A stretch of DNA of 64,000 nucleotides from positions 64,001 to 128,000 of the forward strand of contig CAJNDS010002175.1 of assembly GCA_905221605.1 (NCBI GenBank), in the 5' to 3' direction. The notes below the pieces were generated by a model. It had not been told where the DNA came from, did no database searches, and saw only the letters and a list, made by a program, of their open reading frames with translations. A program made the position numbers and the translations under genes. Position 1 is the stretch's first letter, and each line of letters opens with the position of its first letter. Of this stretch, positions 22,560-33,100 are shown in pieces. This DNA is from Symbiodinium natans. Taxonomy: Eukaryota; Sar; Dinophyceae; Suessiales; Symbiodiniaceae.

Positions 22560-23370
22560 ACATATGGTTGAAAGTGTATGTGTATGAGTATATATGTATG
22601 TATAAAACATGTTGCTTTTATCATACCCTTATGCCTCAACTATAAATGTAGGCCAGGATTCTGCCAACACCGTAGCTGACGAGATTGGTTTTGACAAACC
22701 ATGACGCATTCTCACCTCCAGGGGCGTGATGACCGACTGACCCTGTGGCCCCTGTGGAGAAACCTGCACCCGCAAGCACTTCTGCTCCTCATGCAAGCGT
22801 CCAGCAGCAACTCTGGCCAACGATCACCCCCCCCCCCCTCCTCCCCCGCTCCCCTCCCTCCCCCCCCTCCCCCCCCCTACCCCCCCCCCCCCTCCCCCCC
22901 CCCTCCCTCCCCCCCCCTCCTCCCCCCTCCTCCCCCGCATTGTAATTAATAATCAAGAAACCCAGAGGTGGGTGGCGGGATCCCGTCCGTGTCTGACAAT
23001 ATTATATTACCGGATTTCTGCAAAGCGTTATTTGGGGCTGGGTTTTGGGTGGGTTTTGGGTGAGTCCGCCTACGTTCCTTGTGAGGAAGCAGGATTTGCT
23101 GTAGTGTTCGGACGTTTTGGAATTTGCTTTGGAGTCTTCAGGGTTTGTCGTATGTCCCCTCCATTGGTGCTCGCAGGGATTCGTGAGGAAGCAGGATTTG
23201 CTTTAGTGTCCTACCCAAATAGGGTCAAGTAGGCTCTTGTTTAGTGTCCGGACGTTTTGGAATCTCCAGAGCTTGTCGTATGTTCCCTCCCTTGGTGCTC
23301 GTAGGGTTTTGTGAGGAAGCAGGATTTGCTTTAGTGTCTCACCCAAAAAGGGTCAAGTAGGCTCAGCTCT

Positions 23371-23431
<61 letters not shown>

Positions 23432-23600
23432 TACCCCACCTCCCCCCCTTCCCCCCCTGCTCTCTCTGCTCTCTCTTTGCTCTTTGCTGTCGCTGCTCTT
23501 CTCTCTCTCTCTCTCTTTCCCTCTCCCTGCTCTCTCTGATCTACCGAAACGGGCGCGCGAAGGTGAAGCCACGTGCAAGGCCTAAGTTCCAAGTTCTTGA
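22560..23600. repeat. simple-repeat region
   Basis: A CT-rich tract lies at 22827-22937. Three related words GAGGAAGCAGGATTTGCT occur at 23084, 23189 and 23313 with shared flanks (a diverged tandem repeat of about 110-120 bp). A run of 57 C is at 23375-23431, followed by (CT)n to about 23535. The proline, serine-arginine and glycine open frames here are repeat translations. A minus-strand frame at 22629-22820 might contain an exon, but no family supports it. Confidence 0.7.
23375..23431. repeat. 57-bp homopolymer C tract
   Basis: Uninterrupted C run, then C/T-rich sequence. The true length may be uncertain because such runs are hard to sequence. Confidence 0.9.
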
Positions 23601-23986
23601 AAGAAACTACCCCGGGTGTGGGGCGTGCACTTTTCGTTAGGCTCTGAATTTTGGGTTGCTTGAAAGTTCAAGGAGGCTTATGGGGAAGTGCCAGAGTGGC
23701 GGGCTCACCCTCTTGCAAGCTGGGACTCAGGAGGAATTCAGGCGAACAAAAGCCTGACTCGAGTGTCAGAGTCGTCCGGTTTGCAACCCTAAACCCTGAA
23801 CCCTACACCCAAAACCCTAACCCTGCACCCTGAACTCCCAGCCCAGGCGCAGGGACTGTTAGACTGCGCTGCTGCCCCAGTTTTCTCCCAACTACCTTCA
23901 GCAATGTCCATGACCTGCGTGCTTTAGATGCTTGGGTGCTTGCAGGGCCTGCATTTCGACAGTGGTGCTTACTTGGATTGGATTGC

Positions 23987-24547
23987 TTAGCCTCTTGGGG
24001 CGAAGCACCAAAGTCTTTCTCTTGTCTCTACTCTGTTTGCTCCGATATTTATATTCTCTCTCTCTCTCTCCTCCCTCATCTCCAGCTCGTGGCCTGGCTT
24101 TTCTTCCTCTCCGTCTCCTTCATCCCCTCTGGCTGCGTAGATACAACAAGCACAAGCACAAACAACGCAAGACGGCTCCTCCAGATCCGCAAAGAGTTGA
24201 GCTTCTGTGAGCCAGCCCTCTTCAGTCCAGCAGCGAGGAGCAGCCATCGAGATGTCCCACTCGCCACATGCATCAACCGTTTGCTCCCATAGAGCTGGGC
24301 CGCCGTCTCTGTGGACTCCCTCCGTCGGTGAGTAGCCGCCAAAGAAGGGATGGCTGCCGCAGTAGGCGTACTGTTGTGACTCACCACATGCGTGACATAA
24401 CCGAAGATATGAGCTGCGACATTGAAACTTTTGGCACTTCCCATGCCCTTTTTGCCCACTGCACACCGGGCATGTGGACGCCTCCTCGTCTTCGAGAAGA
24501 ACCGGGTGGAGCCTCCTCTTGCAGGTTGTACATGAAGGAATAAAGTC
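23987..24547 (-). CDS. cysteine-rich, zinc-binding-like protein (exon)
   Basis: After the acceptor GTCCAG at 24548 the frame reads DFIPSCTTCKRRLHPVLL, then EASTCPVCSGQKGHGKC, then SYLRLCHACGESQQYAYC. Four CxxC pairs (CTTC, CPVC, CHAC plus CxxC-like spacing) in about 60 residues suggest two zinc-binding modules. A following stretch (WEQTVDACGEWDISMAAPRC) remains protein-like to about 24168. Below that the frame enters CACAAG and GAGA simple repeats and is probably intron. No family name can be given. Same strand as the other genes. Confidence 0.6.
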   Translation of the reverse strand, partial: DFIPSCTTCKRRLHPVLLEDEEASTCPVCSGQKGHGKCQKFQCRSSYLRLCHACGESQQYAYCGSHPFFGGYSPTEGVHRDGGPALWEQTVDACGEWDISMAAPRCWTEEGWLTEAQLFADLEEPSCVVCACACCIYAARGDEGDGEEEKPGHELEMREERERENINIGANRVETRERLWCFAPRG

Positions 24548-24613
24548 CTGGACGGGAATGTTTCACCTAAAGCCCTGAAAACCTGTAAAGCTCCCTGTCA
24601 CGCATAGTCTACT

Positions 24614-24708
24614 ATTTGCTTAAGAACCCCTCCAAACTGCCAAAATATTCTTCCTAAGGGCAATAGAGGGATTACTATCTTGCATTTTGGTGGGGTTCCT
24701 TAGCAAAT
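24614..24708. mobile_element. introner-like element family E, copy
   Basis: Ends ATTTGCTTAAGAACCCC and GGGGTTCCTTAGCAAAT are inverted repeats. The core words AATATTCTTCCT and GGGATTA match copies at 41163-41350, 52093-52174 and 61754-61841. Confidence 0.85.
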
Positions 24709-24792
24709 TACACCCTAAACCCTAAATCCTGTAGTCAGATGTGCTTCAGGTAGGGTGCCTAGACACTGCAGCGTACAAGGCTTGGGATCTGC

Positions 24793-24872
24793 CCAAACCC
24801 TAAACCCTAAACCCTAAACCCTAAACCCTAAACCCTAAACCCTAAACCCTAAACCCTAAACCCTAAACCCTA
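24793..24872. repeat. CCCTAAA array
   Basis: About 11 perfect heptamers, CCCTAAA orientation, directly downstream (minus strand) of the exon at 24890-24977. Confidence 0.95.
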
Positions 24873-24889
24873 AAACCCTTAACCCTACG

Positions 24890-25215
24890 CCCAAGGTTTC
24901 TGGGGGGGCTTGGAGCTGATAAACGTGCGGAATGAGGCGCGTCCCAGTGGAAAGTGCCGCTCTCCAGGCCCGTCAGCCTTGGTAGCCCAGTAACCAAGTG
25001 AGGGTACCTTTTTGGGGGTTTAGGGTTTAGGGTTTAGGGTTTAGGGTTTAGGGTTTAGGGTTTAGGGCTACTTTATGAGGGAACCACCCTGAACTCAAAA
25101 AAGGAAAAAACGGGTAGCACTGGGCTACCAAGCCGCTGCAGCAACCACACTTTCACCAGCTCATTGTCCTCGTCGATGTCCGCTGTTCGATGGACCACCT
25201 CTACCGCTTCACTAA
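24890..25215 (-). CDS. two exons of an unknown protein separated by an introner
   Basis: Upstream exon about 25215-25137 reads EVVHRTADIDEDNELVKVWL. The downstream exon 24977-about 24890 reads LTGLESGTFHWDAPHSARLS. Splicing from GCGG at the start of the inserted element to its terminal AG gives VKVWLLQLTGLESGTFHW in frame with a GC donor. Plain GT-AG splicing at the element's own GTAG would shift the frame to an early stop, which supports the GC site. No domain recognised. Confidence 0.65.
24978..25132. mobile_element. introner element family A, copy with TTTAGGG array
   Basis: Perfect 14-bp terminal inverted repeats CTTGGTAGCCCAGT and ACTGGGCTACCAAG. Flanks CAGC (24974-24977) and CCGC (25133-25136) are a 4-bp target duplication with one change. 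About seven TTTAGGG units lie in the middle (about 25016-25068); the related copy at 61502-61610 has none. Confidence 0.92.
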
Positions 25216-25605
25216 ACCCTAAACCCTAGACCCTAGACCCTAAACCCTAAACCGTAAACCGTAAACCGTAAACCCTAAACCCTAAACCCTGAATCCGAAA
25301 CCCCAAGCCCTAAAGCCCTAAACCCTACACCCTAAACCGAGTTGCGTTCACAGCCTTTTGGAGATATGAGGGCTTGGGACCCCATGCGTGAACCCCTAAC
25401 ACACCTTAAGCATCTTCAGGGTTTAGGGTGTAGGGCTTAGAAAAGCTTCACACAAACGAAAAGGCCCCGAGGTTCAGGTTGAGGGGGAAGTGCAGGGAAA
25501 CTCGAGCCCTTATCGGGACACAAGAGTTCTGTCCCTGGTGGTCTTGGTTTCAAATTTAGGGCTTAGGGTTTAGGATAACCCTTATCGGGACGCCACAATT
25601 CGGTC

Positions 25606-25728
25606 CTAGGCTGCCCAGTAACCTAGGCTTAAAAAGGGTGCCCCTTTTTGCTTAAAGGGGTTTATAGGGGAACCTAAACCCCCCAAAAAGGGAATGAGGG
25701 TACTACTGGGCAGCCTGGTAATTGGGGG
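25606..25728. mobile_element. family A/B-like element
   Basis: Left CTAGGCTGCCCAGTAACCTAG and right ACTACTGGGCAGCCTGGTAA are inverted. The core has AAAAAGGGTGCCCC and TTTATAGGGGAACC, as in 283-390. No heptamer array. Confidence 0.8.
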
Positions 25729-25940
25729 TTCAGGTTCAGGGTAACCCTAAACCCAAATCAAAACAAAAACCGTAGGCAGGGTGACGAGGAGCTCCCAGTA
25801 TCTCACCCTCGCGCGAGCGCGTCACGCACCCCAAGCTGGCCCGAGGCAGGCGCTGGGACACCGGGGCCAGTGCATCACCCGGCATGGCGAACATGAATCA
25901 GCAGATTCCCTTGAAACCTCAGCAATGGTATTCTAACCAG

Positions 25941-26017
25941 GGTTTAGGGTTTAGGGTTTAGGGTTTAGGGTTTAGGGTTTAGGGTGTAGGGTTTAGGGTT
26001 TAGGGTTTAGGGTTTAG
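25941..26017. repeat. TTTAGGG array
   Basis: About 11 heptamers with one TGTAGGG variant. Confidence 0.95.
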
Positions 26018-26096
26018 GTTCTGAATGTGAACAACTTGCCAAGGCACGGATGGGCAAACCGTGAAAGCCTTGCAGTTCTAGTGGGGGTAAGATGGA

Positions 26097-26231
26097 GGGC
26101 CTCAATGATTAGAACAGGGTTTTGGGGGTTTAGGGTTCAGGGTTTAGGGTTTTGGGGGTTACTATAGTACAATTACAAAGGGACCATCAGGGAATACTAG
26201 TGGTAATTATTCCGACCCCTTTTGTACGGCT
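26097..26231. mobile_element. element family G, copy 2
   Basis: GGGCCTCAATGATTAGAACAG, a short heptamer stretch, then ACTATAGTACAATTACAAAG and GGGACCATCAGGGAATAC. It matches 14181-14385 and 28126-28205. Confidence 0.75.
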
Positions 26232-26624
26232 ATTGATCCGAAACTCGGGAATTGCACATACGGTTGCGGCGATCTCTTGTCTTCGTCGACAGCAGCAACT
26301 TGAATCTTAGCACAATTTGTTTTCAGGGTTTAGGGTTGAGTTTGTGAGGGCTGTTTGACCCCGACGACGTTGTACTACTAGGTGAAGCCGCACACAAACA
26401 TGTAGACCTTCGGCGCCATACCATTTCATCAGAGAAGTCACAACCCGTGTATTTAGAATGTACGGTTTTAGTGATCTATACTCTCCCCCCCCAAACACGA
26501 AGAAATGATAATTGCCACAAAGTCGTACGACCGGAACATCAACCAATATCCAGCAATGACATGTGCACACGTCCACCCTGTTGAGCAAGAATACCCATAT
26601 CTTTAGAATCTTAGGCATGGCGCA

Positions 26625-26745
26625 ACTAGACCCGAGAGTAATCTAGGAATAAAAAAGGGTGCCCTTTTTGGTGTTTTTTAGGGGATTATAAGGGAACCCC
26701 AACCCTAAAAACAGGAAACAAAAGGGCCTACTCCCGGTTTCTAGG
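26625..26745. mobile_element. element family B, copy 1
   Basis: Left AGACCCGAGAGTAATCTAGG and right GGCCTACTCCCGGTTTCTAG, with core AAAAAAGGGTGCCC and ATTATAAGGGAACCCC. Family B shares this core with family A but has different ends (GGACCCAGAGTA-type). Confidence 0.75.
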
Positions 26746-26933
26746 AAAATTGCAAAGATTCATCAGCAACTCTCCGAGATAATCACTAAAGCCCTATTAT
26801 AAGCCCCTCAAAAGTCCTATGATAAGCCCTATCACAAACCCAATGATAAGGCCTATGATAATCCATAAAGCCCTACAAGCCCTCAAAAACAGAAATGGAG
26901 GTCCGTAACTACTCGATATATTTCGGGATGTTC

Positions 26934-27024
26934 CCCCTTCTACTAACAGTCCTTAATCGGGACCATGATACCCCCTGTTGTAAATCCCTATTAAGGGCTG
27001 TGAGGATAAGGGGGGAACATCCCA
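26934..27024. mobile_element. MITE family F, copy 2
   Basis: GGGATGTTCCCCCTTCTACT and GGGGGGAACATCCC inverted ends with the ACTAACAGT and CCCCCTGTTG core words of the 12741 copy. Confidence 0.88.
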
Positions 27025-27264
27025 AGCTATCATCCCTACTTCAATCCTATACTAACGACCCGGATGTACATGAAAGCCCCACTTCCCACCCACCGCCCTC
27101 TCGCAGCGACTTTTGGCGCGCATCGCACGCCATGCCGGACGCACAATACCCGGGCCAGTTTTCCAAAGGTCGGAAATCTAGAGGCCGTCGGGATTGAAAA
27201 TGGGAAGTTCCCTGAATAGGGTACCCTCATATACCACCCCAAATACTGTGATCGCTACCAAAAC

Positions 27265-27356
27265 CTGGCTGGTGGAATGAGGGAAGCAGGGCCCTGCATA
27301 ATCTCTTAAAGGGTATATATAAAGCCCTCATTCCCTCATTCCCTACTCAGAACCAG
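27265..27356. mobile_element. MITE family K, copy 1
   Basis: CTGG..GGTGGAATGAGGG at the left and CCTCATTCCCTACTCAGAACC at the right. Compare the cleaner copy at 54982-55095. Confidence 0.65.
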
Positions 27357-28125
27357 GAGAAATAGGGGTACCCCAAACATCGGAAACACCCGAAAAATGA
27401 GGCTGCGCAAGATCGAGTGAGGTGGGCCAAGGGATTTGAAAACCCTTCAAACCTCCTCTGGAGGTATCAGGCCCTGCATTGGAGGTACCACCCTCAGGGC
27501 AGGAAGAACATGCATATGCAGGGGTTTAGGGTTTAGGGTTTAGGGTTTAGGGTTTAGGGCTAATTTCAGGCTGAGGCTTTCGGGTGTGGGGGTGGGGGTT
27601 TAAGGTACCAGCGTTAGCAACCAGCGCCACCAGCACGGTAGCAGAACATCATTCAGCCGCTGAGGTGTGGGCTCCCAGATCCGCTTGGCGGGACTGCGCT
27701 TAAAGCAAAAGTGAACTGGCTCTTGGTACAGGGGGGTTTAGGGATTAGGGTTTAGGGTTTAGGGCTTAGGGTAGGGTGTAGAGTTTAGGGTTTAGGGTTG
27801 GGAATGAGGGAACTAGGTGCCTGGTATGGTCAGTTCTCTAAACTGCAGTCCTTTGCGGGGCACCCTAAATAAGAGGGGCCGCCTGATAATCAGGACCCCA
27901 AAGTAGGGACCCAAAATTGGAGAAATCAGCATATCTCCCGAAAAGGGCACTGCAGGGGTTTGTAGGGTACCTAAATCCCTCATCCCCTGCAAGGAGCCAG
28001 TGGGAAAAGTGAACTGGAAAATAAATATTGTACCCCATACCTCCAGGGACCTAATGGGCGCTAGTGCCCGAAATATAGGTCCTTGGAACTACAGGGATAT
28101 AGGGCTTTGGGAAAGGCTACTCTAG

Positions 28126-28205
28126 GGGCCCTAATAATTAGAACAAGCTTTTGGGGGATATTATAGTATAATTACCAAAGGGACCATAAGGGAATACGAC
28201 CCCTG
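28126..28205. mobile_element. element family G, copy 3, without array
   Basis: CTCTAGGGGCCCTAATAATT..TATAGTATAATTACCAAAGG..GGGAATAC in 80 bp. It is the shortest copy and carries no TTTAGGG units. Confidence 0.75.
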
Positions 28206-28241
28206 CATTAGATCCCAACCCTAAACCCTAAACCCCAAACC

Positions 28242-30082
28242 CTAGATCTCAAAGTAGTCCTCGGAAAGTGCCAGAGATGTCACTCTCTCGCACTCTTCGG
28301 GGTCTCCTGCCAGCCCTGCCTGCAGGAACTCGGGGATGGGCTGGCCTCTGGCAGTCCAGGGTTTAGGGTTTAGGGTTTAGGGTTTAGGGTTTAGGGTTTA
28401 GGGTTTAGGGTTTAGGGTTTAGGGTTTAGGGTTTAGGGTTTAGGGTTTAGGGTTTAGGGTTTAGGGTTTAGGGTTTAGGGTTTAGGGCTGGCCTCTGGCA
28501 AAGTCGGCCGCCGTGAAGCCGCGGCAGTTTCTGATGTCCAGCCGAGCTCCTGCAGCGATCAAAGCCTCGGAAGCCCGGTTACCAGGTTTTAGTAAGGGTA
28601 CCCTAAACCCTAAACCCTAAACCCTAAACCCTAAACCCTAAACCCTAAACCCTAAACCCTAAACCCTAAACCCTAAACCCTAAACCCTAAACCCTAAACC
28701 CTAAACCCACCCAGCATAATAAGGGTACCAGTGGGGCTCCCAAGAAGCAGCAGCGCCCTCGTATTGCGCTGTCTGCAAGGTCGCCATCAGCGGCGTGCAG
28801 CCGTAACTGTGATACGCAACTTCCGACCTCGGGTGGGTTTAGGGTTTAGGGTTTAGGGTTTAGGGTTTAGGGTTTAGGGTTTAGGGTTTAGGGTTTAGGG
28901 TTTAGGGTTTAGGGTTTAGGGTTTAGGGTTTCGGGTTTAGGGTTTCGGGTTTAGGGTTTCGGGTTTGGAGTTTCGGGTTTAGGGTTTCTAAGGGTTAAGG
29001 GTTTGGGGCTTAGGCTCTGGAATATTTGGGCTTAGGGTTGACCTTTTAGGGTATGAAGTAAACTCCGAAATATGGGTCCCTCTTCACAATCCCCCAAACA
29101 TGTCGTACGAGTATCCCAAGGTCTTGACCCAAGAGTAGCCTAGGAAACAAGAGGTGGAACCTGAACCTAAACCCTAAACCCTATAAACCCTAAACCCAAA
29201 ACCCAAAACCCTAAACCCTAAACGCTCCTTAAGGTGCTCCCCCAGGCACAACACCGTGGCTCGCCCGAACCGGTGCTGCAGCGACTTCCCTCCGAAGATC
29301 ACCCGGCCGAGACGTGACAGGTTCCGGTGCGGATGGTACCTTTCGGGGGGTTTAGGTTTAGGGTTTAGGGTTTAGGGTTTAGGGTTTAGGGTTTAGGGTT
29401 TAGGGTTTAGGGTTTAGGGTTTAGGGTTTAGGGTTTAGGGGTACCTTTCGGGGGGCTTATGGTACCTTTCGGAATTCTTTGGGGTTTTGGATTTAGGGTT
29501 TAAGGGGGGTCAGGGTTGCGGTGCGGTTTAGGGATTTGGGGTTTGGGGGGGTTTGGGGTTTAGGAGCTCTAGCTTTCATTATAGGGTTTAGGGGCTAAGT
29601 GTCTTGGGGTTTAGGGGGTTTGGTTTAGGGGTGTTTTAGGGGGTGTAGGGTTTAGGGGTTTCGGGTTGAGGGGGGATTAGGGTTGCACCTATATGAGGGG
29701 GTTCACGGGCGGGATGTAGCCCAAGGTTCCCTCATACTCCCCACTACTCCCTATAAGGCACATTAACCCCCCCTCCCTTCAGGACTCTGTAATCCACGTA
29801 TGCCGAGCCTAAACCCCAAACCCCAAACCCCAAACCCCAAACCCTAAACCCCAAGCCCTAAACCCTAAACCCCAAACCCCAAACCCCAAACCCTAAACCC
29901 TAAACCCTAAACCCTAAGCCCAAAACCCTAAACCCCGTAAGAGAGGATCTCCCATGTACCCCCACAGGGTACTGGAAGTTGACGTCGGCCCGCAGACTGA
30001 CCAGGCGCTCGACCATCCTCGCGGAGCCACCGTGTAGGATCATGGCGGCGTGGAGGGCGCCGGAGATCCTTAAGGAGTGGGG

Positions 30083-30116
<34 letters not shown>

Positions 30117-33100
30117 GTTTAGGGGTTTAGGGGTTTAGGGGTTAGGGTTTAGGGTTTATAAGGTTTAGGTTTTATAGGGTTTGGGGTCCAGGCTCACGGG
30201 TTCTGAGGGCAGATCCTCATTGACACACCAATGACGGGACTGAAGGCACTTTCGCAACGCGTGGACATCACGCGTAGCCCCGCGCGCGTGACTGCGCCGA
30301 GCATACAGGAGACGATGGTAGGCTAGAAGAGGCATGTAAGTCGAAATGAGGGCTGTCCGAAGATAGGGGTACCTTAAAGGCCTTAAAGGGGGTCCTTCTT
30401 ATAAGGGGATCCTACTCTTTGGGGGATTTTGTTTGGGGGGGTCGCCAATTTTCCTAAACCCCTCATAGATGTACAATATATCTACATACACACGTACATC
30501 CAATTTCCGTAGCGAGCCCTAAAACCTAAACCCTAAACCCTAAACAAACCCTAAACCCTAAATGCTCTAGCACACGAACCAGCGCTCGAACCGCAGAGAA
30601 GACCTGTTCAACTAGGCCGTGGCTGGGAGACCTTCTTCTTTCACTCAAGACATCCGGCGGTTTAGGGTTTAGGGTTTAGGGTTTAGGGTTTAGGGTTTAG
30701 GGTTTAGGGTGTAGGGTGTAGGGTTTAGGGTTTAGGCATCATTCGTCCTTGGCAGACAGTGGCAGCTATATCAAGGGCTAAGGAACAAGTTTTACCAGTG
30801 TTTCGCGCAACGACTGTCCTCAAGGGTCTTGAGTTTAGCGGGTTTAGGGTTTAAGTTTACACCTCTTTGAAGTTTCTGTTTAGGGTTTAGGGTTTAGGGT
30901 TTAGGGTTTAGGGTTTAGGGTTTAGGGTTTAGGGTTTAGGGTTTAGGGTTTAGGGTTTAGGGTTTAGGGTTTAGGGTTTAGTCTGTGGACCCTGAATGCG
31001 GCCCAGGATCTCCAGCCGGCCGAAGCGCACCTGCCGCAGAAGCTCCTCCATCGCTTCCCAGGCACCGTAGGAACCTGCAACCTCCAGGGGCACCCTAAAC
31101 CCTAAACCCTAAACCCTAAACCCTAAACCCTAAACCCTAAACCCCTAGCCCCTAAACCCTAAACCACCTAAACCCCCTAAACCCCCTAAACCCCCTAAAC
31201 CCCCTAAACCCTCTAAACCCCCTAAACCCCCTAAACCCCCTAAACTCCCTAAACCCCTTAAACCCCCTAAACCCCCTAAACCCCCTAAACCCTCGGCCCT
31301 AAACCCTAAACCCTAAACCCTAAACCCTAGCCCTTAAACCCTAAACCTCGAGGGCTGTGGCACCAAAGAGGTTTCTTCCCAGCGATTTGCGGTCGTTCTT
31401 GCTGAGGAAGCGGATGCCCTCTGCATTGTCAGACATGCACGCGTGCTGCATCGCGGTCAGGATTCCTCGGCTGTCAGGGTCGAGGGTTTAGGGTGTAGGG
31501 CTTAGGGGTACAGCCCTCTGAAACTTTTTCCAAACAGGATCCTCTTACAACGTTATACAATAAGTGGCAGGGAACTTAAAAAACAAACATATGGGGCGTT
31601 ACGAAAGTAAGGGACCCCTAATATAGACCCCCCCAAATAGTTAGTAGGATCCCCTTCTAATAAGGCCCCCCCATAAGGTAACCCTAATTCCTGAAACCCC
31701 CATATCCCTCAAGGTCCTACTATGTCGACTCGTACGGAAACAACAATGCTACAGAGGTGCTTGTGATTCTAGAGGTCACAAAGGTATGTTCAACAAACGG
31801 GGCCTAAGTAAACCCTAAACCACAAACCCCAAACCCTAACCCCTAAACCGCCTAAACCGCCTAAACCCCCTAAACCCTAAACCCGAAACCCCAAACTCTA
31901 AACCCAAACCCTAAACCCTAAACCCCAAACCCCAAACCCCAAACCCCAAACCCTAAACCCTAAACCCTAAACAGCCGGCAGGACGCCCCCTCTGACAGAG
32001 GCCTTCGATGCGATCAGCAGCCGTGCCGCGTCGTTGTGCCGATAGAAGACGGCCAGGTCGAGGGGCGACACCCACGGCGGAAATCCCAACCTCGGAATTC
32101 CCGAGCTTAGGGGCTGAGGGTTTAGGGTTTAGGGCTAGGGTTTAGGGTTTAGGGTTTAAGGGCTTTATATGGGATTTAACGCAGGGTTTAGAGGGTTTAG
32201 AGGGTGGCTTTTCGGAACTATATGGGGTTTATAGGATTTACGGGGTTTAGGGAATGCTTCTCAACAATGCGCTCCAAAGCAAATTGGATAGGTAGGGGCA
32301 ATTCTCCCCCCCCCCCCCCCTTCCCCCTTCACTTTCACCGGGAGTTCCAAACCCGATTTGAAACTATCCGAGAACTCTTAAACCCGATCTCGTGCAGAAC
32401 GACAAAACACAGGAAGCTAGGGTCAAGAAAACGTGAACAGGGGCTGAACCGGCTGAACCCTAAACCCCTACTCTAAACCCTGAGTACCCTAAACATCCTA
32501 TACCCTAAACCCTAAACACCCTATACCCAAAACCCTAAATACCCTGAACCCCAAACCCTAAACCCTAAGTACCCTAAACCCCTAGCCCTAAGTACCTAAA
32601 CCCGAAACCCTAAAAACCCTAAGTACCCTAAACCCTAAACCCTAAACCCTAAACCCTAAAACCCTAAACAACAAGCAACTTCGGCTCGTCCTTGGAGGTG
32701 CGTCTGTTGGGGTCAGCGCGCTGTTTCAGCAAGGCCTCGATCAGCTGCAAGTTGCCTGACAAGGCACCCCAGGGGCTATTAGGGTTTAGGGTTTAGGGTT
32801 TGGGGTTTGGGGTTTAGGGTTTGGGGTTTAGGATGCCAGGCACGCAAGGGTTATTAGGGCTGAGGGTTGAGGGTTTAGGGTCTAGGACGCCCAATACCCT
32901 GACTTGAAAAAGTAGGATGTGACATATACAGAGAAGGAGAAGCATGCGGAGAAGGACCTAAACCCTAAACCTAGTTGCTGAGTACCCTGGGCCAGAAAAG
33001 GCTAACCTTCAATTGTGGTAGGACTACATATACATATGTACACACATATATATATATATACATATATGCACCCCAAAAAGGTTAAAGGTTACCTACGCTG

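Larger units (their letters stand above)
25220..28240. repeat. region of arrays and small elements without clear genes
   Basis: Arrays at about 25208-25340, 25941-26017, 27517-27560 and 27735-27800. Elements of families A/B, F, G and K are listed separately. The minus-strand frame 26307-26618 and the two frames near 26895-27242 cross element ends and are not supported as genes. Confidence 0.55.

Noticed and set aside
22701-23585. Proline-rich and glycine-rich ORFs
   Set aside because: They derive from C/T-rich tracts and the 57-bp C run; no other coding evidence.
24978-25136. Splicing of family A at its internal GTAG (GT-AG) instead of the GC/GA in the duplicated target
   Set aside because: In the 24978 and 41457 copies this gives an immediate in-frame stop, while starting at the target duplication keeps a sensible reading frame.
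28366-28487. A CRISPR-like look: regular short repeats in arrays
   Set aside because: The unit is 7 bp without spacers and is the telomere heptamer; the gene structure is eukaryotic.
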